This document shows, piece by piece, positions 43,403 to 51,985 of a stretch of 64,000 nt of DNA; position 1 is the stretch's first letter; each line of letters starts with the position of its first letter. The notes beneath the pieces were generated by a model. It was not told the origin of the DNA. It ran no database searches and worked only from the letters and a program-made list of their open reading frames with translations. A program made the position numbers and the translations under genes. Source of the DNA: an uncultured Bacteroidales bacterium (GTDB taxonomy: Bacteria > Bacteroidota > Bacteroidia > Bacteroidales > F082); the NCBI GenBank assembly GCA_946408345.1, contig CAMJRR010000005.1, positions 62,001 through 126,000 of the forward strand, in the 5' to 3' direction.

Positions 43403-44916
43403 TATTTCATCAAATTATACCGAGGTTGGTAGAACGGCATCTTGATACGTCCCAAGGTACGAATGGAGTCTTCTTTGGGGTCAAGGTTGATGAACTCAAT
43501 GACCTTCTCGCTCGGCACATGCTGACGCATCTTGTAGAAATCGTAGTAAGTGGTGAACGACTTGGCCAAGTCGGAGCCGATTTCCTGAGCGCCTCTGTAA
43601 GTGAAATGCACATAATCAGGTCCGGCCATCGGGGGATTATGCTTCACCCATTGGGCCATCGAGCCTTCTCCGCCCATCACATTGAACATATCCCAATAGG
43701 CCATATCGTTACGCAAGGCCAAAGCCCGGAGCGAGTCGTTAAGTTCGGGCAGGTTTTTCCAAGTGCCCATTTTGCCTCCATAACTCTTGCCCATGTCGGC
43801 AGGACCGATGAAAAGGAAGGTGGCCTTGGGAGCGACACGCTTCATATAGCTAATTTGCTTTTCAAGTTCGTTAATGTAAGGCGGAATGTTCTTTGGGGAA
43901 CTAATACCAGGCATTCGGTTGCCGCCAAACTGCATGATAATCAGTCGCGTATTGAGCAAATCGAACGATTGGCGCATGGTGCTTTCGTTGATACGGGTGA
44001 AAATAGTGCCCGAGCAGCCGCGCAAAGCCACATTGTCGATGGCAACGCCTGCCTCGCCGTCCAAAAGCACGGCATAGATTTCGGCATTGCCTTTAAAACT
44101 AATGGTACCGTGTTTTACATTGGTGGGCAAAATCCAAGTGATGAGCGACACACTATCGCAAGCGGGCAACATCTTGGCATCGGGGGCTATGGTGTCGCAC
44201 TTCAGTGTAGCCGTGAAGTTTTTGCTGTTTTTACCCAAAAGCACTGAAACCGAGGAAATCTCCTTTGCCTTCTCAAAAGATTGGGTATGACTGGTTCTCG
44301 TAAACGAAATACTGCCACTTCCTCTCACTTGACCGAACTGCGACATCACCCCATAACGGTTGTGCGAGGCTCGTTCGGCATCGCCATACACCATGTAACG
44401 CGTCAAATTGGAAGCGTTTTGTGTTACCGAGATGGTGGATACAGGCTGTATGGCAGGAATCATGTTAGGTCCCGAACCACCAAACAATTCCTGCAACCTC
44501 TGCCTCAATACCGATGTGATACGGTCCATCTCGATTTGAGAGTCGCCATAGTGCATGATACGATAGGTTTTGCCGTCTTCGTTAGCATGTTCCAGTTGGT
44601 AAAACAGGGAGTCGAAGTAGGTATAGTCGTCGTTGGGAAGGTAAATTCGGTTGGGGTTTTCCTTCAGATAGCTACGGAAGAATCGCAAGCTGTCCAAAAG
44701 GTTGTCGGAGCAAGACATCACAAAGCTTTGGTTGACCTTATCCAAAACGGCATCCACATCCACTTCCTCTTGGTCGGGAGCCAAGTCTTCCTCATAGGAC
44801 GGGAAACGTAACGAGTGTTCGCCAACGGCAAGACCTTCGGCAGGGAAAAAATACCATGCCACCCCTAAAATAAGTATGATTGAAAAAATAAAGATTAATA
44901 TGCGTATCGGTTTCAT
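43402..44916 (-). CDS. SGNH-hydrolase-fold protein (O-acetylation partner), 1
   Basis: The product has 504 residues with one N-terminal transmembrane segment (ILIFIFSIILILGVAWYFFP), so it is anchored in the inner membrane with a periplasmic domain. The SGNH blocks are IMHYGDSQIEMD (Gly-Asp-Ser), a central glycine segment, LIIMQFGGNRMPG, and PDYVHFTYRGAQ with the Asp-x-x-His pair. All catalytic positions look intact. Its start overlaps the stop of the LysM gene by four bases (ATGA), and its stop overlaps the start of the next SGNH gene. A role as acetyl-transferring or esterase partner of the MBOAT protein is inferred. Confidence 0.8.
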   Translation of the reverse strand: MKPIRILIFIFSIILILGVAWYFFPAEGLAVGEHSLRFPSYEEDLAPDQEEVDVDAVLDKVNQSFVMSCSDNLLDSLRFFRSYLKENPNRIYLPNDDYTYFDSLFYQLEHANEDGKTYRIMHYGDSQIEMDRITSVLRQRLQELFGGSGPNMIPAIQPVSTISVTQNASNLTRYMVYGDAERASHNRYGVMSQFGQVRGSGSISFTRTSHTQSFEKAKEISSVSVLLGKNSKNFTATLKCDTIAPDAKMLPACDSVSLITWILPTNVKHGTISFKGNAEIYAVLLDGEAGVAIDNVALRGCSGTIFTRINESTMRQSFDLLNTRLIIMQFGGNRMPGISSPKNIPPYINELEKQISYMKRVAPKATFLFIGPADMGKSYGGKMGTWKNLPELNDSLRALALRNDMAYWDMFNVMGGEGSMAQWVKHNPPMAGPDYVHFTYRGAQEIGSDLAKSFTTYYDFYKMRQHVPSEKVIEFINLDPKEDSIRTLGRIKMPFYQPRYNLMK

Positions 44917-45812
44917 TTTTTCTTGATTATCAATGTATTTCCTTCAAATATTTTATCGTTTTCCAAATGGTTCCACTCCATCAGTTCTTCCACGGTGACA
45001 TGATGTTTGACCGCGATACCCGACAGCGTTTCGCCTTTTTTGATGATATGTTCTTTAAATAGCGTCCTTGAACCCTGAACTTGTTGAAGAGTTGAAGAGT
45101 CCATGTTTTTTTGTTCATTCAGCGTGTCGACAGGCTCAACGACCTTGACCGAGGAAGATGTACTCGTTTTGGAGCCGAACTTGAGGCGGCCTTCCTTACC
45201 GAGATAAACGCAGGCGATGAAGTCGGCGATGACGTTGGTGTTGGGCATCAAATGATGTTCGTAGAAATCCCACAGTTCGGGCTCGGTGCCATAATGAATC
45301 ATGGCATGACTCAGCGAGGTGGGGCTATTGGCATAGGCCAAGATACTGTGCCACCAGTCGTTGTATTTCTTGTGCAAGTCGTTCAGGTAATCCAAAGCAG
45401 CCAAAGTTGAGGTTACCACAGAGAGTCGTTCGTCTTGGGCGCCATCGATGCTGAGGCCATAGCGCATCCCCACCAAAGTGGGCAAAGCCCAATAGCCGCA
45501 GCGGTCGCCATTGTGATAATCGGCTTTCATTCCACTTAAGGCGTATGGCAAATATTTCAGTTCCAAAGGCATCCCCCTTTGCAACAAAGCTGAGTCAATG
45601 AAAGCCTCATGTGTCATGAAAGTTGTTGGAAGATTTTTGTCGGCCAACTGCTTCATCGTCTTGTCCAGGGCTTCGTGGTAAGGCAAGGGAATGTCTTTCT
45701 CCATGCTTTTCAGTTCTTTAGCGAATACCTCTTTGTCCGACGACACACAGCAATTGTTTGCCGCAAGACAAAAAAAACACGCCCAAAAAACAAATAAATC
45801 CCTGAATTTCAT
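44913..45812 (-). CDS. LysM protein with degenerate lytic-transglycosylase domain
   Basis: The product has 299 residues with a hydrophobic N-terminus (signal or lipoprotein-like, FWACFFCLAANNCC). Residues about 45-200 align with the MltD-type SLT domain (MPLELKYLPYALSG, GYWALPTLVGMRYGL, DERLSVVTSTLAALDYLNDL, WWHSILAYANSP). The position of the catalytic Glu (LPxxES in MltD) is Leu92, so it is probably inactive. A linker at 200-250 is built in part from two inverted family-2 repeats. A LysM domain (HIIKKGETLSGIAVKHHVTV) ends it. It is the first gene of the O-acetylation operon and is likely a peptidoglycan-binding scaffold. Start chosen at 45812. Confidence 0.78.
   Translation of the reverse strand: MKFRDLFVFWACFFCLAANNCCVSSDKEVFAKELKSMEKDIPLPYHEALDKTMKQLADKNLPTTFMTHEAFIDSALLQRGMPLELKYLPYALSGMKADYHNGDRCGYWALPTLVGMRYGLSIDGAQDERLSVVTSTLAALDYLNDLHKKYNDWWHSILAYANSPTSLSHAMIHYGTEPELWDFYEHHLMPNTNVIADFIACVYLGKEGRLKFGSKTSTSSSVKVVEPVDTLNEQKNMDSSTLQQVQGSRTLFKEHIIKKGETLSGIAVKHHVTVEELMEWNHLENDKIFEGNTLIIKKK
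45066..45144 (-). repeat. Inverted pair of family-2 repeats inside the LysM gene
   Basis: CCCTGAACTTGTTGAAG (within 45066-45089) and GTCGACAGGCTCAACGACC (within 45124-45144) lie in opposite orientation about 35 bases apart. They encode LQQVQGS and VVEPVDTL in the linker between the SLT-like and LysM domains. The same doublet layout occurs at 47394-47470. Confidence 0.7.
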
Positions 45813-45862
45813 TCTTTTAACTTGTTTTGCAAGCCATACGACACGGCTCGCGAAATGAGTGG

Positions 45863-45870
45863 CAAAAATA
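45863..45870 (-). promoter_or_regulatory. -7 box TATTTTTG for the O-acetylation operon
   Basis: Minus-strand TATTTTTG, 50 bases upstream of the LysM gene start at 45812. It is the only good TAnnTTTG match ahead of the four coupled genes. Confidence 0.45.
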
Positions 45871-45974
45871 CACAAATCTTTTGGATTGAGGTACGCCATT
45901 TTGATATTTCGACCTGCTCTTTTAGCCTAATTTCGGCAAGCTCAATAACTAAAACTCAATTATCTTTTTTTTGC

Positions 45975-45982
45975 TATTTTTG
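45975..45982 (+). promoter_or_regulatory. -7 box TATTTTTG for the MATE gene
   Basis: TATTTTTG, 40 bases upstream of the ATG at 46023. Confidence 0.5.
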
Positions 45983-46022
45983 CGCCCTGATTTCGCATCA
46001 AGTGTGGAATAAGGTTTTCAAA

Positions 46023-47393
46023 ATGCAACAACTTGACAGGACATTAGAGTTAGAGACAAAGAGTATCAGAAGGTTATTGTGGATTTATGCGTTGCCTTCG
46101 ATTGTGAGTCAGATCATTGCGTCGGTCTACAACATCGTCGACCGTGTGTTTTTGGGTCAGTGCGTGGGGGCCTTGGCCATTGCTGGCTTGGCCATCACCA
46201 TGCCCATCATGAACATCATCCATGCCTTTGGCTCCTTGGTGGGTGTGGGTTCATCGGCACGAATGTCCATTGTTTTAGGCAAGAAAGACTACAAATGGGC
46301 TGAGGATATCTTGGGCAACAGCATGCTGCTGACCTTCATATTCGGCTTCCTCTTCGTCACGGGCGGCTATCTCTTCATGGACAAAATCCTGACCATGTTC
46401 GGTGCCTCAGCCGACACTATCGCCTACGCCCGCGAGTATATGGACATTGTGCTGCCAGGTATGTTCATGACTACGGTGACGTTCAATCTCACTGGTTTGA
46501 TTCGCGCCACGGGCTACCCGACCAAATCAATGTGGATTTTGGCTGGAGGAGCTATTCTCAACATTGTCCTTGATGCGCTTTTCATCTATGTTTTGGACTG
46601 GGGCATTGGCGGAGCAGCTTGGGCTACCACCATCTCCATGACGTGCTCTGGCATAGTAGCGGTTTGGCATTTCCTGCAAAGGAGTTCGTTTATCCGTTTC
46701 CGCCGTCATGCTTGGCAACCCAAGTTGTACATCTTCCGCAACATACTGCTTATAGGCATGAGTCCTTTCTTGATGAATGTGGCGGCTTCGGGCGTGGTGG
46801 CACTGCTCAATAGCCAACTCATTCGCTATGGTGGTGACTTGGCTGTGGGTGCTTATGGCATCGTCAATACTTTCGGAAGCCTTAGTATTATGCTTATCCT
46901 CGGCGTTTGCCAAGGCATGCAACCTATAGCGGGTTACAACTATGGTGCAGGGCATCCTGACCGATTGAAATCCGTCTATACTTTAACGATGAAGGTCAAC
47001 GTGCTGATTGGCTTTGTCGGGGCGCTTCTGGCGTTGACCATTCCACAGATTCTGCTCCGTGCCTTCACCAAGGAAGACGACCTCATCCAAATTGCTGTGC
47101 CTGCCATGCGTTTCATGCTGGTGATGTTCCCTTTAGTGGGCTTCACCATTACCAATTCCAACTTCTTCCAGAGCATCGACAAGCCTTGGATTGCCATCGT
47201 CACCAGCCTCTCGCGTCAGGTTTTGTTCCTCGCCCCAATGATTTACATCATTCCACCGATTTTCATTAATGCGGGAGGTAACGGCCTGACAGGTGTTTGG
47301 GCCTCCATGACCATCTCCGATGCCCTTGGTGCCTTACTTGCTTTCCTGCTTATGCTCACTCAACGCCACGTGTTCAAACCTACAAATAGTTAA
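46023..47393 (+). CDS. MATE-family efflux transporter
   Basis: A 456-residue inner-membrane protein with about 12 hydrophobic segments. The two homologous halves each begin with the MATE pattern (ALPSIVSQIIASVYNIVDRVFLG in part; GMSPFLMNVAASGVVALLNS), and NYGAGHPDRLKSVY is the usual second-half signature. The family exports drugs and other organic cations by Na+ or H+ antiport; the substrate here is unknown. The start is MQQLDRTLEL at 46023, not an earlier ATG whose product would run through the promoter. A pair of inverted repeats follows immediately after the stop. Confidence 0.9.
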   Translation: MQQLDRTLELETKSIRRLLWIYALPSIVSQIIASVYNIVDRVFLGQCVGALAIAGLAITMPIMNIIHAFGSLVGVGSSARMSIVLGKKDYKWAEDILGNSMLLTFIFGFLFVTGGYLFMDKILTMFGASADTIAYAREYMDIVLPGMFMTTVTFNLTGLIRATGYPTKSMWILAGGAILNIVLDALFIYVLDWGIGGAAWATTISMTCSGIVAVWHFLQRSSFIRFRRHAWQPKLYIFRNILLIGMSPFLMNVAASGVVALLNSQLIRYGGDLAVGAYGIVNTFGSLSIMLILGVCQGMQPIAGYNYGAGHPDRLKSVYTLTMKVNVLIGFVGALLALTIPQILLRAFTKEDDLIQIAVPAMRFMLVMFPLVGFTITNSNFFQSIDKPWIAIVTSLSRQVLFLAPMIYIIPPIFINAGGNGLTGVWASMTISDALGALLAFLLMLTQRHVFKPTNS

Positions 47394-47470
47394 GGTCCCT
47401 GAGCCCTTCGAAGGGCCGACCGTAAAGTAACGGCGTTTCGACCCTTCGACAAACTCACGGCTCAACGACC
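47394..47470. repeat. Inverted pair of family-2 repeats (REP-like doublet)
   Basis: GGTCCCTGAGCCCTTCGAAG (from 47394) and GACCCTTCGACAAACTCACG (from 47440) lie in opposite orientation, beginning one base after the MATE stop. They can fold as one hairpin and may act as terminator or mRNA end-stabiliser. The layout matches REP doublets. Confidence 0.75.
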
Positions 47471-47481
47471 TGCGGAATAAC

Positions 47482-47781
47482 ATGCAAATCGACAACGCCA
47501 TAGTGACCCCGACCAACACACACATCACGGACTCGTGTGAGGTGAAAAGCAAGGCCGACATGAGGACCTATTTGGAAAGTTTGCGTGAAGTGTCGGCATC
47601 AGAGATGGCCGTTAATCAACGCGATATTGAGTCGCAAGTGCGCGAATGGCGGTCGCACAATTTCTTCTATAGGATTCATGTCTTTCGCAGCCGCACCAAG
47701 GACGTGGACCTGGAGCTGAAACAAACTTGGTATCGCGAGTTGTTTTGCCGCATGGTGAGTTTCTTTTATTTTTGGGATTGA
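47482..47781 (+). CDS. Small hypothetical protein
   Basis: The product has 99 residues, soluble, with a charged helical middle (SKADMRTYLESLREVSASEM, RDIESQVREWRSHN) and an aromatic end (MVSFFYFWD). There is no signal peptide and I do not recognise a family. It begins 12 bases after a repeat doublet and ends about 20 bases before the S46 peptidase promoter. The composition and codon use look like a real gene; function unknown. Confidence 0.5.
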   Translation: MQIDNAIVTPTNTHITDSCEVKSKADMRTYLESLREVSASEMAVNQRDIESQVREWRSHNFFYRIHVFRSRTKDVDLELKQTWYRELFCRMVSFFYFWD

Positions 47782-47802
47782 TAAAGGTATTAAAGAATTA
47801 CC

Positions 47803-47810
47803 TATTTTTG
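47803..47810 (+). promoter_or_regulatory. -7 box TATTTTTG for the S46 peptidase
   Basis: TATTTTTG, 77 bases upstream of the ATG at 47888. The leader carries repeated CAACAATT units. Confidence 0.5.
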
Positions 47811-47887
47811 TCCCCAACAATCGACTACATCGAATTATTTCAACAATTAAACAATTCAACAATTAACAATTCAACAACAATATCCAA

Positions 47888-50026
47888 ATGAAACGCTTTA
47901 CCTTATTCATCACCATCATCCTCACGCTCGCCGTCGGCATCGCTAAGGCTGGCGAAGGCATGTGGATTCCCATGTTGCTGCAATACAACGAGAAAGAAAT
48001 GCAGGAAATGGGCATGAAAATCACCGCTGACGACATCTACAGCATCAACCACAGCAGTCTGAAAGACGCCATCGTGCTCTTTGGAGGTGGCTGCACAGGA
48101 GAAATTGTCAGCGACTACGGCCTGCTGCTCACCAACCACCACTGCGGCTACGACTACATCCAAAAACACAGCTCGGTGGAGCACGACTACCTCACTAACG
48201 GCTTCTGGGCCATGAACCGTGGCGAGGAGTTGCCTTGTCCTGGCCTCAGTGTCATCTTCCTCCGTGAGATGCGCGACGTGACCGAAAAAGTACTTACTGG
48301 CATTACCGTAGATATGCCCGAAGACGAACGTCAGGCCAAAGTGGACGAAAACATCAAAAAAATCATTGCTGAAGTCGAAAAGGAAACCAACTATAAGGTC
48401 AGCATCAAGCCGTTCTTCTTGGGCAATGAATACTATTTGCTGCTCAACGAGGTCTACACCGACGTGCGTCTCGTGGGTTGCCCACCGAGCAACATCGGCA
48501 AGTTTGGCGGTGACACCGACAACTGGGTTTGGCCCCGCCACACGGGCGACTTCTCCATCTTCCGCGTGTATGCCGACAAGGATGGTCACCCCGCCGTGTA
48601 CAGCAAAGACAACGTACCCTACAAGCCCGCCAAGCACCTTGACATCTCGCTGAAAGGTGCCGAGGAAGGTGACTTTGCCTTCGTGTTCGGCTATCCTGCC
48701 CGCACCAATGAATACTTGCCTGCCGTTGCCGTTGACCAAGAGGCCAACCTCATCGACCCTATCACCGTCGACTTGCGCGGCAAGGTGCTCGACATCTACA
48801 ACAAATATCAGGAGCAAGATCCCAAAGTGCGCATCCAATATGCCTCCAAACATGCCGGACTCGGCAACGGATGGAAAAAATGGATGGGCGTGACTGAGGG
48901 CATCAACCACTTCCACGGCGTGGAGAAGAAAGAAGCTTTCGAGAAGAATTTCCAGGAATGGGCTTTAGGCGCACGCAACCGTTATATGTATATCGACTTG
49001 CTGAATCAGTTCAAGAAAAACTATAAGGATTTGGAGCCTTACCAGCTGGCCTACACCTATATGGCCGAGGCAGGCATGCGCATCGAATTGGTCAGCTTTG
49101 CAGGTCGTTTTGCAAGACTTTCCGAAGTAACCAAAGACACCCCACAGGAAGACATCGACCGCATGTTGAACCAATTGAAAGGCACTGCCGCCTCTTTCTT
49201 CAAGGACTATTACGAACCCATCGACCGTGAGGTGGCCGTCATGGCACTCAGTGAATACCTAAAGGCGCAACCTGCCGATTTCCGTCCTGCTTTCCTCAAC
49301 GACATCAAGGATGTGAACGAGTATGTCAACAAACTTTTCGACAAATCGATGTTTACTGACGAGACTAAGGTGAATGCAATGTTGGACAATTTCAAGTTGA
49401 AGGATGCCAAGAAAATGGCCAACGACCCTGCATTGAAAATCTATCAAAGTCTCATCGGATTCTATCGCGACGAGGTCTACGACCACATTTCAAGCATTAC
49501 CAAGGACAACGACCGTCTGCGCCGCATCTACATGAAAGGCCAGATGGACATGCAACCCGAGAAACGGCTCTTCCCTGATGCCAACTTCACGTTGCGCGTC
49601 ACCTACGGCAAAGTGGAAGGCTTCAAACCTCAGGACGGCAAAACGTACAAGCATTTCACCACGCTCGAAGGCATCATGCAGAAGGAGAATCCTGACATCT
49701 ACGACTATGTGGTGGAGCCGCGCCTGAAGCAGCTCTATAATAATAAGGACTACGGCCGTTATGCCGACAAGGACGGCACCATGCACGTAGCTTTCACTGC
49801 CAGTGTACACACCACGGGCGGCAATTCGGGTAGCCCCATTTTGAACGCCGAAGGCCAGCTCCTCGGCCTCAACTTCGACCGCTGCTGGGAAGGCACGATG
49901 AGCGACCTCATCTACGACCCCGACATCTGCCGCAACATCAGCGTCGACATCCGTTACGTGCTCTTCATCATCGACAAGTTCGCAGGAGCAGGGCATTTGA
50001 TTGACGAGATGACGATTGTGGAATGA
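47888..50026 (+). CDS. S46-family dipeptidyl-peptidase, DPP11-like
   Basis: A periplasmic serine exopeptidase that removes dipeptides from peptide N-termini. The 712-residue product has a signal peptide (to about residue 21). The catalytic triad is visible: His85 in LLTNHHCGYD, Asp in NWVWPRHTGDF, and Ser in TTGGNSGSPILN. In the family, the residue 18 positions after the catalytic Ser sets specificity: Gly in DPP7, Arg in DPP11. Here it is Arg (GLNFDRCWEG), which predicts preference for Asp/Glu at P1. Gut and oral Bacteroidota use these enzymes to feed on peptides. A perfect terminator follows the stop. Confidence 0.93.
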   Translation: MKRFTLFITIILTLAVGIAKAGEGMWIPMLLQYNEKEMQEMGMKITADDIYSINHSSLKDAIVLFGGGCTGEIVSDYGLLLTNHHCGYDYIQKHSSVEHDYLTNGFWAMNRGEELPCPGLSVIFLREMRDVTEKVLTGITVDMPEDERQAKVDENIKKIIAEVEKETNYKVSIKPFFLGNEYYLLLNEVYTDVRLVGCPPSNIGKFGGDTDNWVWPRHTGDFSIFRVYADKDGHPAVYSKDNVPYKPAKHLDISLKGAEEGDFAFVFGYPARTNEYLPAVAVDQEANLIDPITVDLRGKVLDIYNKYQEQDPKVRIQYASKHAGLGNGWKKWMGVTEGINHFHGVEKKEAFEKNFQEWALGARNRYMYIDLLNQFKKNYKDLEPYQLAYTYMAEAGMRIELVSFAGRFARLSEVTKDTPQEDIDRMLNQLKGTAASFFKDYYEPIDREVAVMALSEYLKAQPADFRPAFLNDIKDVNEYVNKLFDKSMFTDETKVNAMLDNFKLKDAKKMANDPALKIYQSLIGFYRDEVYDHISSITKDNDRLRRIYMKGQMDMQPEKRLFPDANFTLRVTYGKVEGFKPQDGKTYKHFTTLEGIMQKENPDIYDYVVEPRLKQLYNNKDYGRYADKDGTMHVAFTASVHTTGGNSGSPILNAEGQLLGLNFDRCWEGTMSDLIYDPDICRNISVDIRYVLFIIDKFAGAGHLIDEMTIVE

Positions 50027-50056
50027 AAAAAGGCGGTCGCTTGACCGCCTTTTTTT
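50026..50056. terminator. Bidirectional terminator
   Basis: GGCGGTC (50032-50038) pairs with GACCGCC (50043-50049), with an A run before and a T run after. It lies between the stops of the convergent S46 and LRR genes and works in both directions. Confidence 0.92.
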
Positions 50057-50057
50057 A

Positions 50058-51251
50058 TTAGTCTTTTACCATTACTCGTTTTGTCAAAACTCCCTTCTTT
50101 ATTTGGATTTTGACAATATAAACACCTACTTCATAAGGACTGAAATCGTACTCAAAGTTGTTTCCACGTGCTGAAGTTTCAAACAGCTTTTCACCCAACA
50201 TATTACATATGCTGATGGCTTCGATGTCTTCAGCCTCAATCTGAATAGTACCACTGGTCGGATTGGGATAAACGTTCGCCTTTTTTTCATCAAATTCTGA
50301 TATAGTATTACAATTTTCGATGAGCGTGGTGAAATAGTCATGCCAATCCGAGTTTTGGTAGGCAGGAATGCAATGACAAGGAACCGTAAGCTTTGTGCAG
50401 CTGAATCCTTCAAACACATCTTCAAACGAGAATACCGGTGGCTCTGTGGCCAAAGTAATAACTTCTGTAAACCCGCTGCAATGATAGAATGCCATTCCAC
50501 CAATGCTTTCCAACGAGTTTCCAAGAGTTAATGTGTCTGTAAAACCGCTGCAATTGTTGAAAGCATTAGGTTCAATACTGCTCACGGAATTAGGGATAGT
50601 CAAGGAGCCTGAGAAACCTTTGCAACCCCAAAAGGCAGAAGTGCCGATGGATGTCACTGAATTGCCGAGGTCCAAACTGGAAAAACCGCTGCACCTATAA
50701 AATGCCGCAGTTTCGATACGTTCCAAACCGTTACCGATAGTCAGTGCACCGGTAAAACCAGTGCAGCCATAAAATGCCGCAGTTTCCATGGATTTTACCG
50801 AATTGGGGATAGTCAGAGAGCCAGTAAAGCCCTTGCAGCCATAAAATGCCGCAGACCCAATGGTATCCAAGGCATCTCCCAGGTCTAATTCTGTCAATCC
50901 GCTGCAACCCAAAAATGCGTTTTCACCAAGATAAGTCACGGTATTGGGAATGGTCAAGAGACCTGTTAGGTTTCCACACGAAATAAAAGCGTTTTTCCCA
51001 ATTCTGGTCACAGCATAGTTGTTTCCATTATAATTGATGGTTGCCGGGATGCTTAACTCACCCGACGCTGCAGGGCCGTCAATATGACTTATAAGCGTTG
51101 CAGAAACACCATCATCATTGATTTGATAATAGAAATCCCCTACAGAGAAAATGTCCTGTGCATTCAGATGGGTTATCCCAATAACGCGCAAAAAAAGAAT
51201 GAATAAAACAGCATATGCCGCTTTTTTGCATAATGATGAATCCCTCTTCAT
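50058..51251 (-). CDS. Secreted BspA-like leucine-rich-repeat protein with T9SS sorting domain (2)
   Basis: The product has 397 residues with a signal peptide (hydrophobic AYAVLFILFLRVIG, cleavage near HLNAQ). The mature N-terminus (FYYQINDDGVSATLISHIDG) resembles that of the LRR protein at 34985. Eight or so LRR_5 units of 23 residues follow (LDTIGSAAFYGCKGFTGSLT, VKSMETAAFYGCTGFTGALT, and so on). The T9SS domain (YPNPTSGTIQIEAED, GEKLFETSARG, YEVGVYIVKIQIKKG, KRVMVKD) is unlike the shared one at 34985/36747. A surface adhesin role is inferred. Confidence 0.82.
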   Translation of the reverse strand: MKRDSSLCKKAAYAVLFILFLRVIGITHLNAQDIFSVGDFYYQINDDGVSATLISHIDGPAASGELSIPATINYNGNNYAVTRIGKNAFISCGNLTGLLTIPNTVTYLGENAFLGCSGLTELDLGDALDTIGSAAFYGCKGFTGSLTIPNSVKSMETAAFYGCTGFTGALTIGNGLERIETAAFYRCSGFSSLDLGNSVTSIGTSAFWGCKGFSGSLTIPNSVSSIEPNAFNNCSGFTDTLTLGNSLESIGGMAFYHCSGFTEVITLATEPPVFSFEDVFEGFSCTKLTVPCHCIPAYQNSDWHDYFTTLIENCNTISEFDEKKANVYPNPTSGTIQIEAEDIEAISICNMLGEKLFETSARGNNFEYDFSPYEVGVYIVKIQIKKGVLTKRVMVKD

Positions 51252-51318
51252 AATTATAAGGTATTAGTCAAGTCTGCAAGGAGGGTTTGCAGTGGAAAAA
51301 TGTCTTTTCAACTAGGGT

Positions 51319-51843
51319 TTACTTCCCAAAGATTTTGCCCAAGCCACCGAGGATGCTACCGAGGCCGCCTGTGCTTTGGCTTTGTGAGCCACCGCCAAGG
51401 AGAGCGCCGAGCAGGCCACCCAAACCGGCTGCACCCGAGCTACCGTTTTGCTTGCCGAGAAGAGCGAGCAGGCTCGGAGCGATGGATGAAAGGATGTTGC
51501 CTACTGCGTTAGTGGCCACACCTGTTTGCTTGGAAATACCTCCCAATACGGATGACAGGTCACCACCAAAGAGATGGCCCAAAATCTTGGAGCCGTCGAT
51601 AAGGTCAGCACCTTTCAAGTTATTGATGATGTTGCCTGCATTGCTTGCATGGTCGCCAAGAGCCTTGGCCAAGGCTTCTGCACCGCCAGGTGTAGAGGCA
51701 TTCTTTTGCATGGCACCCAAAAGCGAGGGCAATGCGCTAGTGATAACTGAAGACACTTGCTTCGAGTCGATTTTCAGGTTCTGAGAGATGGCGTCGACGG
51801 CATCATTGCCTGTCAGTGCGCCTAAGATATTAGTTAAGTCCAT
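51319..51843 (-). CDS. DUF937 domain protein
   Basis: The product has 174 residues, soluble, with no signal peptide. It begins MDLTNILGALTGNDAVDAIS and continues with amphipathic helices and Gly/Ala/Leu-rich segments (LLGALLGGGSQSQSTGGLGS) typical of DUF937. The function of this family is not established. Start at 51843: a longer frame would translate a CAACAATT repeat. Its -7 box at 51948-51955 diverges from the flavodoxin promoter, and its leader of about 100 bases contains the 9-base tandem repeat. Confidence 0.75.
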   Translation of the reverse strand: MDLTNILGALTGNDAVDAISQNLKIDSKQVSSVITSALPSLLGAMQKNASTPGGAEALAKALGDHASNAGNIINNLKGADLIDGSKILGHLFGGDLSSVLGGISKQTGVATNAVGNILSSIAPSLLALLGKQNGSSGAAGLGGLLGALLGGGSQSQSTGGLGSILGGLGKIFGK

Positions 51844-51857
51844 AATAAATATGTTTA

Positions 51858-51905
51858 ATTGTTGATTGTTGAATTGTTGAATTGTTGAATTGTTGGATTG
51901 TTGGA
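51858..51905 (-). repeat. Nine-base tandem repeat (TTGTTGAAT)n in the DUF937 leader
   Basis: On the plus strand, TTGTTGAAT and near copies repeat about five times; the sense strand of the leader reads CAACAATT units. Similar CAACAATT runs lie at 47836-47880 and 58326-58365. Confidence 0.7.
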
Positions 51906-51947
51906 TTGGAAAGACTTGAAATCGTGTTTCCTTTGACAATCCAACCG

Positions 51948-51955
51948 CAAAATTA
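51948..51955 (-). promoter_or_regulatory. -7 box TAATTTTG for the DUF937 gene
   Basis: Minus-strand TAATTTTG, 104 bases upstream of the ATG at 51843 and 30 bases from the divergent flavodoxin box. Confidence 0.45.
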
Positions 51956-51985
51956 CAAAAAAAACATTCGCAATTCCATTTTTAC

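Noticed and set aside
45066..47470. CRISPR-like repeats in the 45-47 kb region
   Set aside because: The repeats are few, inverted relative to each other and not evenly spaced with unique spacers, and there are no cas genes. They fit REP doublets.
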